From Spirochaetales bacterium (lineage in GTDB: Bacteria > Spirochaetota > Spirochaetia > DSM-27196 > Salinispiraceae): 64,000 bases of DNA. This document shows positions 26,781-35,510 of this stretch, in pieces. How positions within the stretch are numbered: position 1 is the first letter of the stretch; each line of letters begins with the position of its first letter. Location: contig JAACWS010000010.1 in assembly GCA_009991955.1 (NCBI GenBank), forward strand, positions 45,758 through 109,757. The letters are read 5' to 3'. The notes under the pieces were generated by a model, which saw nothing but the letters and a program-made list of their open reading frames with translations, made no database searches and was not told the DNA's origin. A program made the translations under genes and the position numbers.

Positions 26781-28067
26781 ATGGCATCAAAAACAGTCGG
26801 TATTAGTGACATCTCGTTGTACTTGCCAAATAACCGGATATCCTTGGAAGCTATACTCGAAAAGCGAACCGAAGAGAATCCGGAGTTCCACACCCGTCTG
26901 TCCCGAGCCATACAGAGCACCGATCAAAAAGCGATTCGCTTTCCATCTCCTTGGGAAGATGCTGCGGTACTAGGCGCAAACGCTACCTTACGATTAATGA
27001 ATCAACGAGAGAGCGACCTTGGCATCTTACGATACTTCGTTGTTGGATCGGAAACTACGGTCGATCTATCGAAGTCTATGTCGGCCTATATACAAGGAAT
27101 GCTCAACAAAACTCCAAACCCCTTGCCAACAAAAATAAGTAGTTTTCAAGTCCAACACGCCTGCGCTGGTGCTACCCTCGGTATGCTCTCCGTAGCTGGA
27201 TTATTGGCTTCGGCAGGCAAACTTCATGAGTCAGGAATCGTCGTCGCTAGCGACATCGCCCGTTATGAAGCGCCATCGACCGCAGAAATAACTCAAGGGG
27301 CCGGTTCTGCTGCAATGCTTATCGAAATAAATCCAAAGCTCGTGAGTTTTGATTTAGAAACTCAAGGGTTTTCGAGTAGTGACGTGGACGACTTCTTTCG
27401 TCCTTTAGGATCAGTTACGGCCAAGGTGAAAGGACGTTATTCTGTACAATGCTATAACGAAGCTCTCGACGAGGCCTTTGGGGACTATTGCCATAGAGCG
27501 AGAAAAGACCCTAAAGACGTCTTGAGTGAAACAGATTTTTTTGTTTTCCACGTTCCTTTTGCAAAAATGGCGAACACCGCAGTTCGGCGTTTGTTGAGTA
27601 ATCATCTTGGAATAATTGCCCAGGAGGCGGATGCTTTTTTGGGTCCTCGAGGATTTTTCTCGGCTTTAGAAGTCACAGGAAACGTCGGAAATATGTATAC
27701 TGGAGCAATCTACCTTAACTTGATGGCGACACTCTATCAGCAGTATAAAGTCTTAGGTAACGATATTGTTGGAAAAAAAATTCTCTTTAGTTCTTATGGC
27801 AGTGGAAATACTATGGTTGTTTTCGAAGGAAGGGTCATGGAAGAGGCCCCGGGGATTATTGAACGGTGGAAAGCAAATGATTTCCTCAATCACTACTCGG
27901 ATGTCGAGTTTGAAGCCTATCAAGAATGGCTCGGGCGTTCTTATACAACGAGTTTTGCCGACCATTATAGCAGTCACATTCCCCACAAGGTGAGTGCTGG
28001 TTCTTTTTACCTGGGGGCTATACGTGAAGATGGATACCGGGAATATTTCTATAAAAGTAACCTATGA
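26781..28067 (+). CDS. mvaS: Hydroxymethylglutaryl-CoA synthase
   Basis: Condenses acetyl-CoA with acetoacetyl-CoA to HMG-CoA, the entry to the mevalonate pathway. The 428-aa protein has the thiolase-fold catalytic set: Glu in VVGSETTVDLSKS, nucleophilic Cys in QHACAGATLGML, and His in FFVFHVPFAKM. GNVGNMYTGAIYLNL and SSYGSGNTMVVF near the C-terminus are typical of HMGS. Ribosome site AGAGAGG lies 6 bases before the ATG. It leads a seven-gene isoprenoid/carotenoid operon; its stop overlaps fni as ATGA. No other mevalonate enzyme besides fni is in the window. Confidence 0.94.
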   Translation: MASKTVGISDISLYLPNNRISLEAILEKRTEENPEFHTRLSRAIQSTDQKAIRFPSPWEDAAVLGANATLRLMNQRESDLGILRYFVVGSETTVDLSKSMSAYIQGMLNKTPNPLPTKISSFQVQHACAGATLGMLSVAGLLASAGKLHESGIVVASDIARYEAPSTAEITQGAGSAAMLIEINPKLVSFDLETQGFSSSDVDDFFRPLGSVTAKVKGRYSVQCYNEALDEAFGDYCHRARKDPKDVLSETDFFVFHVPFAKMANTAVRRLLSNHLGIIAQEADAFLGPRGFFSALEVTGNVGNMYTGAIYLNLMATLYQQYKVLGNDIVGKKILFSSYGSGNTMVVFEGRVMEEAPGIIERWKANDFLNHYSDVEFEAYQEWLGRSYTTSFADHYSSHIPHKVSAGSFYLGAIREDGYREYFYKSNL

Positions 28068-29155
28068 GTACTCCGCACGATCCATCGACGAGGAAAGCAG
28101 CTCATTTAGAAATTTGTACAGCCCCTGAGTTTTATCAAGTCGAGTCCGGAACAACGGGTTTTCAAGAGCTTTCGTTTATTCACAATCCATTACCACAAAC
28201 TTCTTTTGATGATGTATCACTCACTACTAAGTTTTTAGGAAAGTCTGTGAGTTTTCCATTTTTCATTTCTTCTATGACCGGCGGCTCTGAGGGCGGTTAC
28301 GCCTTGAATAAGGATCTTGCACGAGCAGCCGAAAAAATTGGAATACCCGTGGGAATGGGCAGTATTAGAATCCTTTTTCGAAAACCTGAAGTCTTTAATC
28401 ATTTTCGATTTCGTAAATTTGCTCCGTCTGTACCGTTTTTTGCTAACCTAGGAAGTGTGCAAATTCGCGACATGGAACATAGGGAGATTTTCGAAGTACT
28501 TAATCGACTTGAAGCCGACGGAATTGCAGTTCACTTAAATCCAGCCCAGGAACTTTTCCAGCCCGAAGGAGACAGAGACTTCCGATCGATCAAAGAAGCC
28601 CTATATCGTTTTTTTGATAAATGTCCTATCCCTGTTATTGTAAAAGAGACCGGGTGTGGTATACCTCGGGGTCTTGCCGTCGATTTGGTTAGCCATGGGG
28701 CCTCCTATATAGACGTGGCAGGTTCAGGGGGTACAAATTGGATGAGAGTCGAAGATTTTCGAGAAACTGTTGTCTCCAGTAAAGAGGTCGAGGAGTTTGA
28801 TTCCTGGGGCATTCCTACAGCTCTCAACTTATCATCATACTTTGGCTTGGAAAGTCCCCGTTTAGACCCCGTTCTCTCCGGAAAGGTGCTTTCTTCCGGT
28901 GGATTACGTAGTGGAATGGATGGACTCAAATCGCTGGCACTGGGTGCTTCGCTCTTTGGCATGGCCCTCCCCGTCGCTTTAGCCCACAAATCTGGTGGGT
29001 ACGATGGGTTGGTACAATTCCTAAATTCGCTTAAACGGACCTTGCATAGGGGTATGCTGCTGCTGGGGGTTAGGGATGTTATATCCCTGCCGAATACTCT
29101 TCTTGTGGCAACCCAGGAATTCCTATACAAAACTGAACAATTAAAAAGAGGCTAA
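28064..29155 (+). CDS. fni: Type 2 isopentenyl-diphosphate isomerase (FMN-dependent)
   Basis: Interconverts IPP and DMAPP using reduced FMN. The 363-aa TIM-barrel protein begins RKAAHLEICTA, with FFISSMTGGSEGGYALNKDLA (substrate/FMN region), GMGSIRILF, FANLGSVQI, AVHLNPAQELFQPEGDR, VIVKETGCGIPRGLA and IDVAGSGGTNWMRVE. All fit the type 2 enzyme, which typically occurs with the mevalonate pathway, consistent with mvaS upstream. ATGA overlap with mvaS and a 1-bp gap to crtI show tight coupling. Confidence 0.96.
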   Translation: MSTPHDPSTRKAAHLEICTAPEFYQVESGTTGFQELSFIHNPLPQTSFDDVSLTTKFLGKSVSFPFFISSMTGGSEGGYALNKDLARAAEKIGIPVGMGSIRILFRKPEVFNHFRFRKFAPSVPFFANLGSVQIRDMEHREIFEVLNRLEADGIAVHLNPAQELFQPEGDRDFRSIKEALYRFFDKCPIPVIVKETGCGIPRGLAVDLVSHGASYIDVAGSGGTNWMRVEDFRETVVSSKEVEEFDSWGIPTALNLSSYFGLESPRLDPVLSGKVLSSGGLRSGMDGLKSLALGASLFGMALPVALAHKSGGYDGLVQFLNSLKRTLHRGMLLLGVRDVISLPNTLLVATQEFLYKTEQLKRG

Positions 29156-29156
29156 A

Positions 29157-30635
29157 ATGGCAAGGGTAAAGAACATTGTAGTAGTGGGTGGGGGTTTCGC
29201 GGGACTTTCTACCGCAGCATATCTTTCCAAGCAGGGATTTGGCGTCACATTAGTAGAAAAAAACTCAGACATAGGTGGGCGGGCAAGGATCTGGAAAGAA
29301 AAAGACTATGTTTTCGATATGGGACCAAGTTGGTATCTAATGCCCGAGGTATTCGATGCCTTTTTTGAAGAATTGGGCCTACGTCGAGAAGACTACTATA
29401 AGACAAGCAAGCTGGATACTAGTTATAGAGTCTTTTTCGAGGGGAAGAGTTCGGTCGATGTAAGTGCAGACCTAGAAAAAACCAAGGCTGTTTTTGATAC
29501 CTTTGAACCCGACGGGGGCAAAAAACTAGAGAAATATTTGTCCCAAGCGGAATATAAATATAAGATAGCCATGGGGGAATTTCTCTACAAAGAATACAAG
29601 AGTATTTTCGATTTTATGAATAAACGTATGATGACAGAGGGTTTGAAGCTCAATGTCTTTCAGAGTCTTGACGCCTTTGTTAGAAAGACTTTTTCGAGTA
29701 CTGAAGCTCGACAGATCTTAGAATACGCGATGGTCTTTCTTGGCTCGAGTCCGAGTAACGCACCGGCACTTTACTCTCTAATGTCCCATGTGGACATGAA
29801 TCTCGGCGTCTATTTCCCTGAAGGCGGTCTGGGGGGGGTTGCTCTTGCCATGGAAAAGGCTGCTAAGGACCTCGGTGTTCAAGTACTTAAAGACTGGGAA
29901 GTCACGGGATATCAGTATAATGGGGACACGATAATAGCTGTACACGGCAAAAATGAGACTCTTACCTGTGATGGGGTGGTTTTCACCGGCGACTATCAGT
30001 TCAATGAGGTGTCCTTACTCACATCAAAACACCGATCAATTTCCGAAAAGAAATGGAATTCGATGACCGTTGCACCTTCGATGTACATAATGTACCTGGG
30101 CATTAATAAAAAACTAGAGAATCTTGAGCATCATAATCTCTATTTTTCTCACGATTGGGATACACACTTTGATACGATTTTCAAAAAGCCGTCTTGGCCA
30201 GAGAACCCGTGTTTCTATTTGAGTTGCGTTTCAAAAACATCCGACGGTTTTGCTCCACCGGGAAAAGAAAACGTCTTTATCCTCGTTCCGGTCGCTCCCG
30301 GCCTACAAGATACGGATGAAAATCGTAACAACTACAGGAATCAGATACTCGGTCATATTGCAGCGACAACAGGCGAAGACTTACGTCCGCATATAGAAGT
30401 TGAAAGAATTTTTACCCATCGGGACTTTAGCCGAGATTACAACGCTTTCAAAGGCACCGCTCTAGGAATAAGCCATACTCTCAACCAAACTGCGATTTTT
30501 CGTCCAAGTTTTAAAAGTAAGAAGGTCCCTAATTTATATTATTCGGGACAGTATACCCATCCGGGTGTCGGAGTTCCGATGGTCCTCATTGCATCGAAGC
30601 TTGTGTCGGAAAAGGTAGGAAGGGAGCTTCTCTAA
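29157..30635 (+). CDS. crtI: Phytoene desaturase (CrtI family)
   Basis: FAD-dependent desaturase that converts colourless phytoene to coloured polyenes. The 492-aa protein has the N-terminal dinucleotide motif VVVGGGFAGLSTAAYLSKQG and GGRARIWKEKDYVFDMGPSW. The C-terminal CrtI signature is YYSGQYTHPGVGVPMVL. Length is normal. A run of eight G (29831-29838) lies inside the coding sequence at LGGV, a possible slippage site. It follows fni by 1 bp and precedes the phytoene synthase gene by 1 bp. With crtB next to it, desaturation of C40 phytoene is likely, but C30 substrates are not excluded. Confidence 0.93.
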   Translation: MARVKNIVVVGGGFAGLSTAAYLSKQGFGVTLVEKNSDIGGRARIWKEKDYVFDMGPSWYLMPEVFDAFFEELGLRREDYYKTSKLDTSYRVFFEGKSSVDVSADLEKTKAVFDTFEPDGGKKLEKYLSQAEYKYKIAMGEFLYKEYKSIFDFMNKRMMTEGLKLNVFQSLDAFVRKTFSSTEARQILEYAMVFLGSSPSNAPALYSLMSHVDMNLGVYFPEGGLGGVALAMEKAAKDLGVQVLKDWEVTGYQYNGDTIIAVHGKNETLTCDGVVFTGDYQFNEVSLLTSKHRSISEKKWNSMTVAPSMYIMYLGINKKLENLEHHNLYFSHDWDTHFDTIFKKPSWPENPCFYLSCVSKTSDGFAPPGKENVFILVPVAPGLQDTDENRNNYRNQILGHIAATTGEDLRPHIEVERIFTHRDFSRDYNAFKGTALGISHTLNQTAIFRPSFKSKKVPNLYYSGQYTHPGVGVPMVLIASKLVSEKVGRELL

Positions 30636-30636
30636 A

Positions 30637-31500
30637 ATGACGATAAAGAGGGATAATTTTTTTTCCGATCCGATACATATAACACCCACCCATCGGGAGA
30701 TATTTTCCCAAGGCAGTAAGACCTATTCGAATAGTACTAGATTCTTTCCAAAAGTGGTAAGAGACGAGGTGACTGTCCTCTATGCCTTCGTTCGCATCGC
30801 CGATACCTTTGTAGACTCGATTCCCCAGGACGAAAAGGGATTCCGCGATTTTGTTTCCCGATATCATATCGCTCGAGAACGTGGGGTCCCTTCGGGTGAC
30901 TCAATAATTGATGAGTTCTTAAAGGTTTCGTTCAAGTACGAATTTCCTGATCAATGGACCGATGCATTTCTTCATTCGATGGCATTAGATATCAATAAGA
31001 AAACCTATGACAGCCTTGATGAGACGTTGGAGTATATTTATGGATCTGCCGAGGTTATTGGTCTGTATATGTCTCGGCTAATGGGATTGAATGCGAAATA
31101 TGATCGGGCTGCACAAATGTTAGGTCGATCGATGCAGTATATTAACTTCCTCCGGGATCTCTCGGAAGATGAGACCTTGGGTCGACGGTATATTCCTCTT
31201 ACTGACACATCTCTCATTGGATTAGGCGAGCACGATTATCGATCGAACCCCGAAGAATTCGTTCGTTTTTACCGAGCTGAACTGAGTAGATACATCGGAT
31301 GGCAAAAGGAAGCTGAACAATCTTTTTCGGCTATTCCCCGTCGACTCCGAATACCGATTAAAACGGCGTCAGATATGTATTTATACACAGCTAATGTCAT
31401 ATCTAAGGATCCATCAATAGTTTTTAGAAAAAAAGTCAAGCCATCGAAAACACGAATCCTACTCCAAGGTTTTTGGAATGTACTTACCGTCGGTCTTTAG
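30637..31500 (+). CDS. crtB: Phytoene/squalene synthase family protein (phytoene synthase)
   Basis: Head-to-head condensation of two prenyl diphosphates. The 287-aa protein carries both Mg-binding aspartate clusters: IADTFVDSIPQDEK and QYINFLRDLSEDETLGRRYIP. The early segment KTYSNSTRFFPKVVRDEVTVLYAFVR is typical of CrtB/CrtM. A prenyl synthase at the end of the operon would supply its substrate; if that enzyme makes GGPP the product is C40 phytoene, if FPP then C30. The desaturase and CruF-like neighbours favour C40. Confidence 0.94.
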   Translation: MTIKRDNFFSDPIHITPTHREIFSQGSKTYSNSTRFFPKVVRDEVTVLYAFVRIADTFVDSIPQDEKGFRDFVSRYHIARERGVPSGDSIIDEFLKVSFKYEFPDQWTDAFLHSMALDINKKTYDSLDETLEYIYGSAEVIGLYMSRLMGLNAKYDRAAQMLGRSMQYINFLRDLSEDETLGRRYIPLTDTSLIGLGEHDYRSNPEEFVRFYRAELSRYIGWQKEAEQSFSAIPRRLRIPIKTASDMYLYTANVISKDPSIVFRKKVKPSKTRILLQGFWNVLTVGL

Positions 31501-31511
31501 AAGGAGATCTC

Positions 31512-33023
31512 GTGTCCAAAGCTAAACGGATTGCGATTATTGGGGGAGGATTTGGTGGCCTAAGTGCAGCAATTAGTTTACGTTCCCGAGGTTTCGAAGT
31601 CGATCTCTATGAGATGACCGCCACCTTAGGCGGTAAGGCGGGTACAAGGAACCTTGGGAACTATCGTTTTGATACCGGACCCAGTTTACTCACCCTCCCC
31701 CAGGTTTTTGATCGACTGTTCTCCAAAGCAGGGAAAAGGCGCGAAGATTACGTAGAATTTATGCCTTTAGATCCTATTACAAATTACTGGTTTTCTGATG
31801 GGTCTCGGCTGGCTGGTAGACCACTGCCCTTCCTCATTGACGAATTAGAGAAGTCTCTAGGAGTGCCCCGTCAAGAATCAGAACGTTTTTTTTCCTATGC
31901 TGAGGATATTCATACCCTTACTACCCCTGTTTTTCTGGAACGATCTCTCCATGAGTTCTCGACTTGGGTTTCGAAACCTGCTTTCAAAGCTTATAGCCAA
32001 ATTCACAAAGTAGATATCTTTCGTACTATGTACTCATCTCTTTCGTCCTTTTTTTCGAGTACAAAGGCAATACAACTTTTTTCTCGGTTTGCGACCTACA
32101 ATGGGTCCGATCCCTACCAAGCCCCTGCCACCTTAAATACCATTGCATACGTCGAGTACGGCCTGGGCGGATTTGGCGTAAAAGGCGGAATTTTTGCCTT
32201 GACCAAGGCGCTTGAAAAACTATGTACCGATATTGGAGTTATCATCCGTCGCAATACTAAGGTTGAGTCCATAGAGTTAGACAAAAGCGATAGAATACAG
32301 GGAGTACTTATCCGTCCATTAGGTCAAGACACCTCCTCAATTCCCTACGATGCCGTGGTATCGGATCTCGATATCTTGACTCTTTATGAACATATTTTAA
32401 AGAAACCGAAAGATTCTGCACCAATACGTTTTAAAAAGTTACCTCCATCTACCTCTGGCCTCGTATTCTACTGGGGAATGAACAAGAGCTATCCTGACTT
32501 GGGCGTAAACAACATATTTTTTAGTCAGGATTACCAAAAAGAATTCTTTCAAATTCACCACGAACAACGCTTGCCCGACGATCCTACGGTATATGTCAAT
32601 ATAACCTCTAAAATATCCCCCGAAGACGCTCCTCCAGGAGGTGAGAACTGGTTTGTCTTGGTAAATGCTCCACCCGATGGGGGACAGAATTGGCAAGAAA
32701 TTGCCAAGTACTACCGCAAAAAGGTTATAAAAATTCTTGAAGCGTCCTTAGGGGTCGATGTAGAAAAGGCCATCGAAGTCGAAGAAATACTCGATCCGAA
32801 ATCGATTATGGAGAATACCGGAAGTTGGCGGGGGAGTCTTTACGGCATTTCCTCCAACACTAAAGCTGCAGCATTTCTTCGTCCGAGTAATCGAGTCAAG
32901 AAATATCCCGGTTTGTATACAGTTGGGGGCAGTGTTCATCCTGGAGGAGGTATGCCTTTAGTCACCCTTTCTGGGATGATAGCTGCTGAGCTATTGGAAA
33001 AATATGAAGGATCAGTAGAATGA
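31512..33023 (+). CDS. Second CrtI-family carotenoid desaturase (CrtD-like)
   Basis: A 503-aa FAD oxidoreductase paralogous to the phytoene desaturase two genes upstream. Motifs are IAIIGGGFGGLSAAISLRSRG, LGGKAGT with RFDTGPSLLTLPQVFDRLF, and the C-terminal GLYTVGGSVHPGGGMPLVTL. The start is GTG at 31512, placed by a textbook AAGGAG (31501-31506) five bases upstream. The PSLLTLPQVF region resembles CrtD-type enzymes that introduce the 3,4 double bond into 1-hydroxylated carotenoids. A ketolase (CrtO-like) role is the main alternative. The CruF-like gene that overlaps its end by 4 bp supports the CrtD reading. Confidence 0.85.
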   Translation: MSKAKRIAIIGGGFGGLSAAISLRSRGFEVDLYEMTATLGGKAGTRNLGNYRFDTGPSLLTLPQVFDRLFSKAGKRREDYVEFMPLDPITNYWFSDGSRLAGRPLPFLIDELEKSLGVPRQESERFFSYAEDIHTLTTPVFLERSLHEFSTWVSKPAFKAYSQIHKVDIFRTMYSSLSSFFSSTKAIQLFSRFATYNGSDPYQAPATLNTIAYVEYGLGGFGVKGGIFALTKALEKLCTDIGVIIRRNTKVESIELDKSDRIQGVLIRPLGQDTSSIPYDAVVSDLDILTLYEHILKKPKDSAPIRFKKLPPSTSGLVFYWGMNKSYPDLGVNNIFFSQDYQKEFFQIHHEQRLPDDPTVYVNITSKISPEDAPPGGENWFVLVNAPPDGGQNWQEIAKYYRKKVIKILEASLGVDVEKAIEVEEILDPKSIMENTGSWRGSLYGISSNTKAAAFLRPSNRVKKYPGLYTVGGSVHPGGGMPLVTLSGMIAAELLEKYEGSVE

Positions 33024-33724
33024 AAAACTCTCTGAATTGGCTATCCCTTTGGCTAAACAAAAAAAATAGTACCCTTATTATTTTAGGGATTATAGGGATC
33101 TTTTACTCAGTTGGAATACTAGGCCACGGTCTTCCTACAATCTTTGGATTAATGATTTCCATGACCCCAGGGTTTCTTACGGTCTTTGCTTTTTTCGTTC
33201 TTTTTCTTTCTATAGTTCAAGATAGCCTCCGAACTCCTGTGAAACCCCAACTTATCTGGATTCTGGTCGCCTACCTTATTACCTTTACTTTGGAAGCGGT
33301 TGGCGTGGCCACGGGACTCATATTCGGCGCCTATTCCTATGGAGAAAGTCTAGGACCTCGTCTCTTTGAAACCCCACTCATAATAGGATTAAATTGGGTA
33401 ATTGTAATTCTAGGCATTACTGTGGCCATTCGAAAATTTTCTTCAAACTCTTTGGTTGTTTCAACAACCGTCGGATTCTTGGCAGTAGGGTTTGACTTCG
33501 TGCTCGAACCCCTCGCAATTGATCCTCGTATGGACTATTGGACATGGGAAGGGGTGGTCATTCCGCTCCATAACTATGTTGCTTGGTTTGTCATTTCGTT
33601 TGTTTTTTCTTTTTCCTATGCAAAGTTTGTAAAAAATCCTCTAAAAAGTTTCCTACTCCCTGGGTATTGGATTATTCAGATGACCTTTTTCTTGGCAATT
33701 CGACTTTTTGTCTTGGAGGTGTAG
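33020..33724 (+). CDS. CruF-like carotenoid 1,2-hydratase membrane protein (DUF422)
   Basis: A 234-aa polytopic protein with about seven membrane segments. Conserved polar positions between helices match the CruF/bisanhydrobacterioruberin hydratase family: LEAVGVATGLIFGAYSYGES, GLNWVIVILG, DFVLEPLAIDPRMDYWTWEG and PLHNYVAWF. The family adds water across the terminal psi-end double bond, giving a tertiary 1-hydroxyl that can later be glycosylated. It overlaps the CrtD-like gene as ATGA. No glycosyltransferase or lycopene cyclase is in this operon. Confidence 0.85.
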   Translation: MKNSLNWLSLWLNKKNSTLIILGIIGIFYSVGILGHGLPTIFGLMISMTPGFLTVFAFFVLFLSIVQDSLRTPVKPQLIWILVAYLITFTLEAVGVATGLIFGAYSYGESLGPRLFETPLIIGLNWVIVILGITVAIRKFSSNSLVVSTTVGFLAVGFDFVLEPLAIDPRMDYWTWEGVVIPLHNYVAWFVISFVFSFSYAKFVKNPLKSFLLPGYWIIQMTFFLAIRLFVLEV

Positions 33725-33729
33725 ATAGT

Positions 33730-34815
33730 ATGATGACGTCCCAAATGATTTTGGATTTCTTGACGGAAATAAAGCCTCAGATTTCTTATTCTTTAGAGAA
33801 TCTCATTAGGAATGAACAGCAACACTATAGGAACATTCTAAGTCCTATGCACTCGGCCTTTAGCCGGAGCATAGAGTTTTCGAAAACGGGCAAAATGATC
33901 CGAGGTGCGTTAGTTATTCTCCTGTCAAACGGGTATAAGTCTCGTCATGAATCTATGCCTATCGCAGTTTCTATGGAACTTTTCCAGTCTTTTCTACTCA
34001 TCCACGATGATATTATGGACCGCGATCCAATCCGTAGAGGAAACCCGGCTATTTACGTTCAATATGCTTCAGATATACAGGTGAAGAACTCTGCCCTCCC
34101 TCAGGAACAAGCAAATCATTACGGTGAAGCTCTTGGAATATGTGTTGGAGATGTGGTGAGTTTTTTGGGATATCAAGCAATTACCGGTGCAGATTTACCC
34201 GACTCTACCAAGATTCGCCTTCTTCAAAGAGTTAACTACGAATTGACTAGGGTCGGATTAGCCCAAATGCAAGATGTAGCCTGGGGTGCTTCGGTCACGA
34301 TTCCCGATTCGCGAGAAATCTATCAGATGTACGTCAATAAAACTGGGCGATATACCTTTACCCTCCCACTACTTTTGGGAGGAATCCTGGGAGATGCCAG
34401 TGAGACCGACCTATCGACTCTAGAACGTCTTGGCGATACTCTAGGTATACTTTTTCAAATTAAGGACGATGAACTTGGCATTTTGGGTAACCCAGATATT
34501 ACTGGTAAACCCAGGGGCTCTGATCTGAGGGAGAATAAGAAAACTATTTTTCTCTCTACCTTATTAGAGAAAGTAAAGGATGACGAACGAGAACAGGTCT
34601 TAGTAGTCCTTTCGAAGGGCGACAAGACAGATGAGGATATAGAATTTTTGACCGGACTAATGGCACTCCATGGCGTTTTTAGTAACTTAGAATTGGAACT
34701 TCAAAGACTTGCCATGGAGTGCGATACATTGATCGACTCATTGAGCCTAGGTAGGGCTACTACTTCAGATATTTTGAAGTCATTAGTACATTATTGTGCC
34801 GTTCGTGACAAATAG
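33730..34815 (+). CDS. crtE: Polyprenyl diphosphate synthase (probable GGPP synthase)
   Basis: Chain-elongating trans-prenyltransferase. The 361-aa protein contains the first aspartate-rich motif in LLIHDDIMDRDPIRRGNPA and the second in FQIKDDELGIL. KTGRYTFTLPLLLGGIL lies between them. Start at 33730 follows GGAGGT by nine bases; the next codon is also ATG. Product length cannot be read with certainty from motifs, but its place at the end of the carotenoid operon suggests GGPP for crtB. Its 3' end overlaps the convergent DUF2161 gene by 25 bp. Confidence 0.9.
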   Translation: MMTSQMILDFLTEIKPQISYSLENLIRNEQQHYRNILSPMHSAFSRSIEFSKTGKMIRGALVILLSNGYKSRHESMPIAVSMELFQSFLLIHDDIMDRDPIRRGNPAIYVQYASDIQVKNSALPQEQANHYGEALGICVGDVVSFLGYQAITGADLPDSTKIRLLQRVNYELTRVGLAQMQDVAWGASVTIPDSREIYQMYVNKTGRYTFTLPLLLGGILGDASETDLSTLERLGDTLGILFQIKDDELGILGNPDITGKPRGSDLRENKKTIFLSTLLEKVKDDEREQVLVVLSKGDKTDEDIEFLTGLMALHGVFSNLELELQRLAMECDTLIDSLSLGRATTSDILKSLVHYCAVRDK

Positions 34816-35510
34816 GACTCCCACAAAGGTTCGAGTTCTTCTATCTCCTTAACGTGGTTCGCCAGAGCTAGCTTGCCTTCGTTACTAAGGATATACAGAC
34901 CTCTGGACTCTCTTGAGTACCACCCATGAATATTTCGTTGGAGAATACTAGAACCTTTAGTGGGCCCACCGTTGGCCAAAAGAACTGATGCCCTTCCAGG
35001 GATTCTCTTTTTTTCGATCAACCAAGCAACATGGAGCGATTGTTGACGATAGGCCGTTAGTCGTGGACCGGTACTAGCCACTCCCCCCGGGGTAAACTCA
35101 GCATATCGACTATTAATTTCCCGGATAATTCGTTCCCGTCTTTTTGATCTTCCATGGGGATTATTGTATTTTTTGTTACATTGAAGAATTATTTCGACCT
35201 TTGTCTTTTTTTTAAAAAAATCGACCCCAATAAGGCCAAAGCCTAGAGACGACAGGAGCATTAACACCTTTTTTCTATTCGCAAGTCTGCCTTTCACCAA
35301 TGGAACGGCGGCATAAACCCCATCGAAGACACCTCTCCGGTCCAACATTTGATATACCAGCGTTAAGTTAAAACGAACTTTGAGTTCAATTCCAAAAACG
35401 TAGGTCCCTTGAAGTACAACCATATCGGTATGTTCGACTTCTCCGGCAACCTGGGCTCCCTGACCTTCGAAGTAGGTCTTTAGCGGTCCATAGAGATCAG
35501 TTTCTTTCAT
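34791..35510 (-). CDS. DUF2161 family protein (putative PD-(D/E)XK nuclease fold)
   Basis: A 239-aa protein starting MKETDLYGPLKTYFEGQGAQV. The pattern ETDLY...VKxxFE followed by DMVVLQGTYVFGIELKVRFNL (Asp then E-x-K) matches the PD-(D/E)XK-like core described for DUF2161. The C-terminal half holds basic and helical segments (SKRRERIIREINSRYAEF). I chose the ATG at 35510, which overlaps the aminopeptidase gene by 14 bp; a longer frame to 35627 lies inside that gene. Biological role unknown. Its 3' end runs 25 bp into the prenyl synthase gene on the other strand. Confidence 0.82.
   Translation of the reverse strand: MKETDLYGPLKTYFEGQGAQVAGEVEHTDMVVLQGTYVFGIELKVRFNLTLVYQMLDRRGVFDGVYAAVPLVKGRLANRKKVLMLLSSLGFGLIGVDFFKKKTKVEIILQCNKKYNNPHGRSKRRERIIREINSRYAEFTPGGVASTGPRLTAYRQQSLHVAWLIEKKRIPGRASVLLANGGPTKGSSILQRNIHGWYSRESRGLYILSNEGKLALANHVKEIEELEPLWESYLSRTAQ

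Noticed and set aside
28934..28955. Sigma-54 promoter (TGGCAC...GC) near 28936
   Set aside because: It lies inside the fni coding sequence and the GC is two bases too close to the -24 element.
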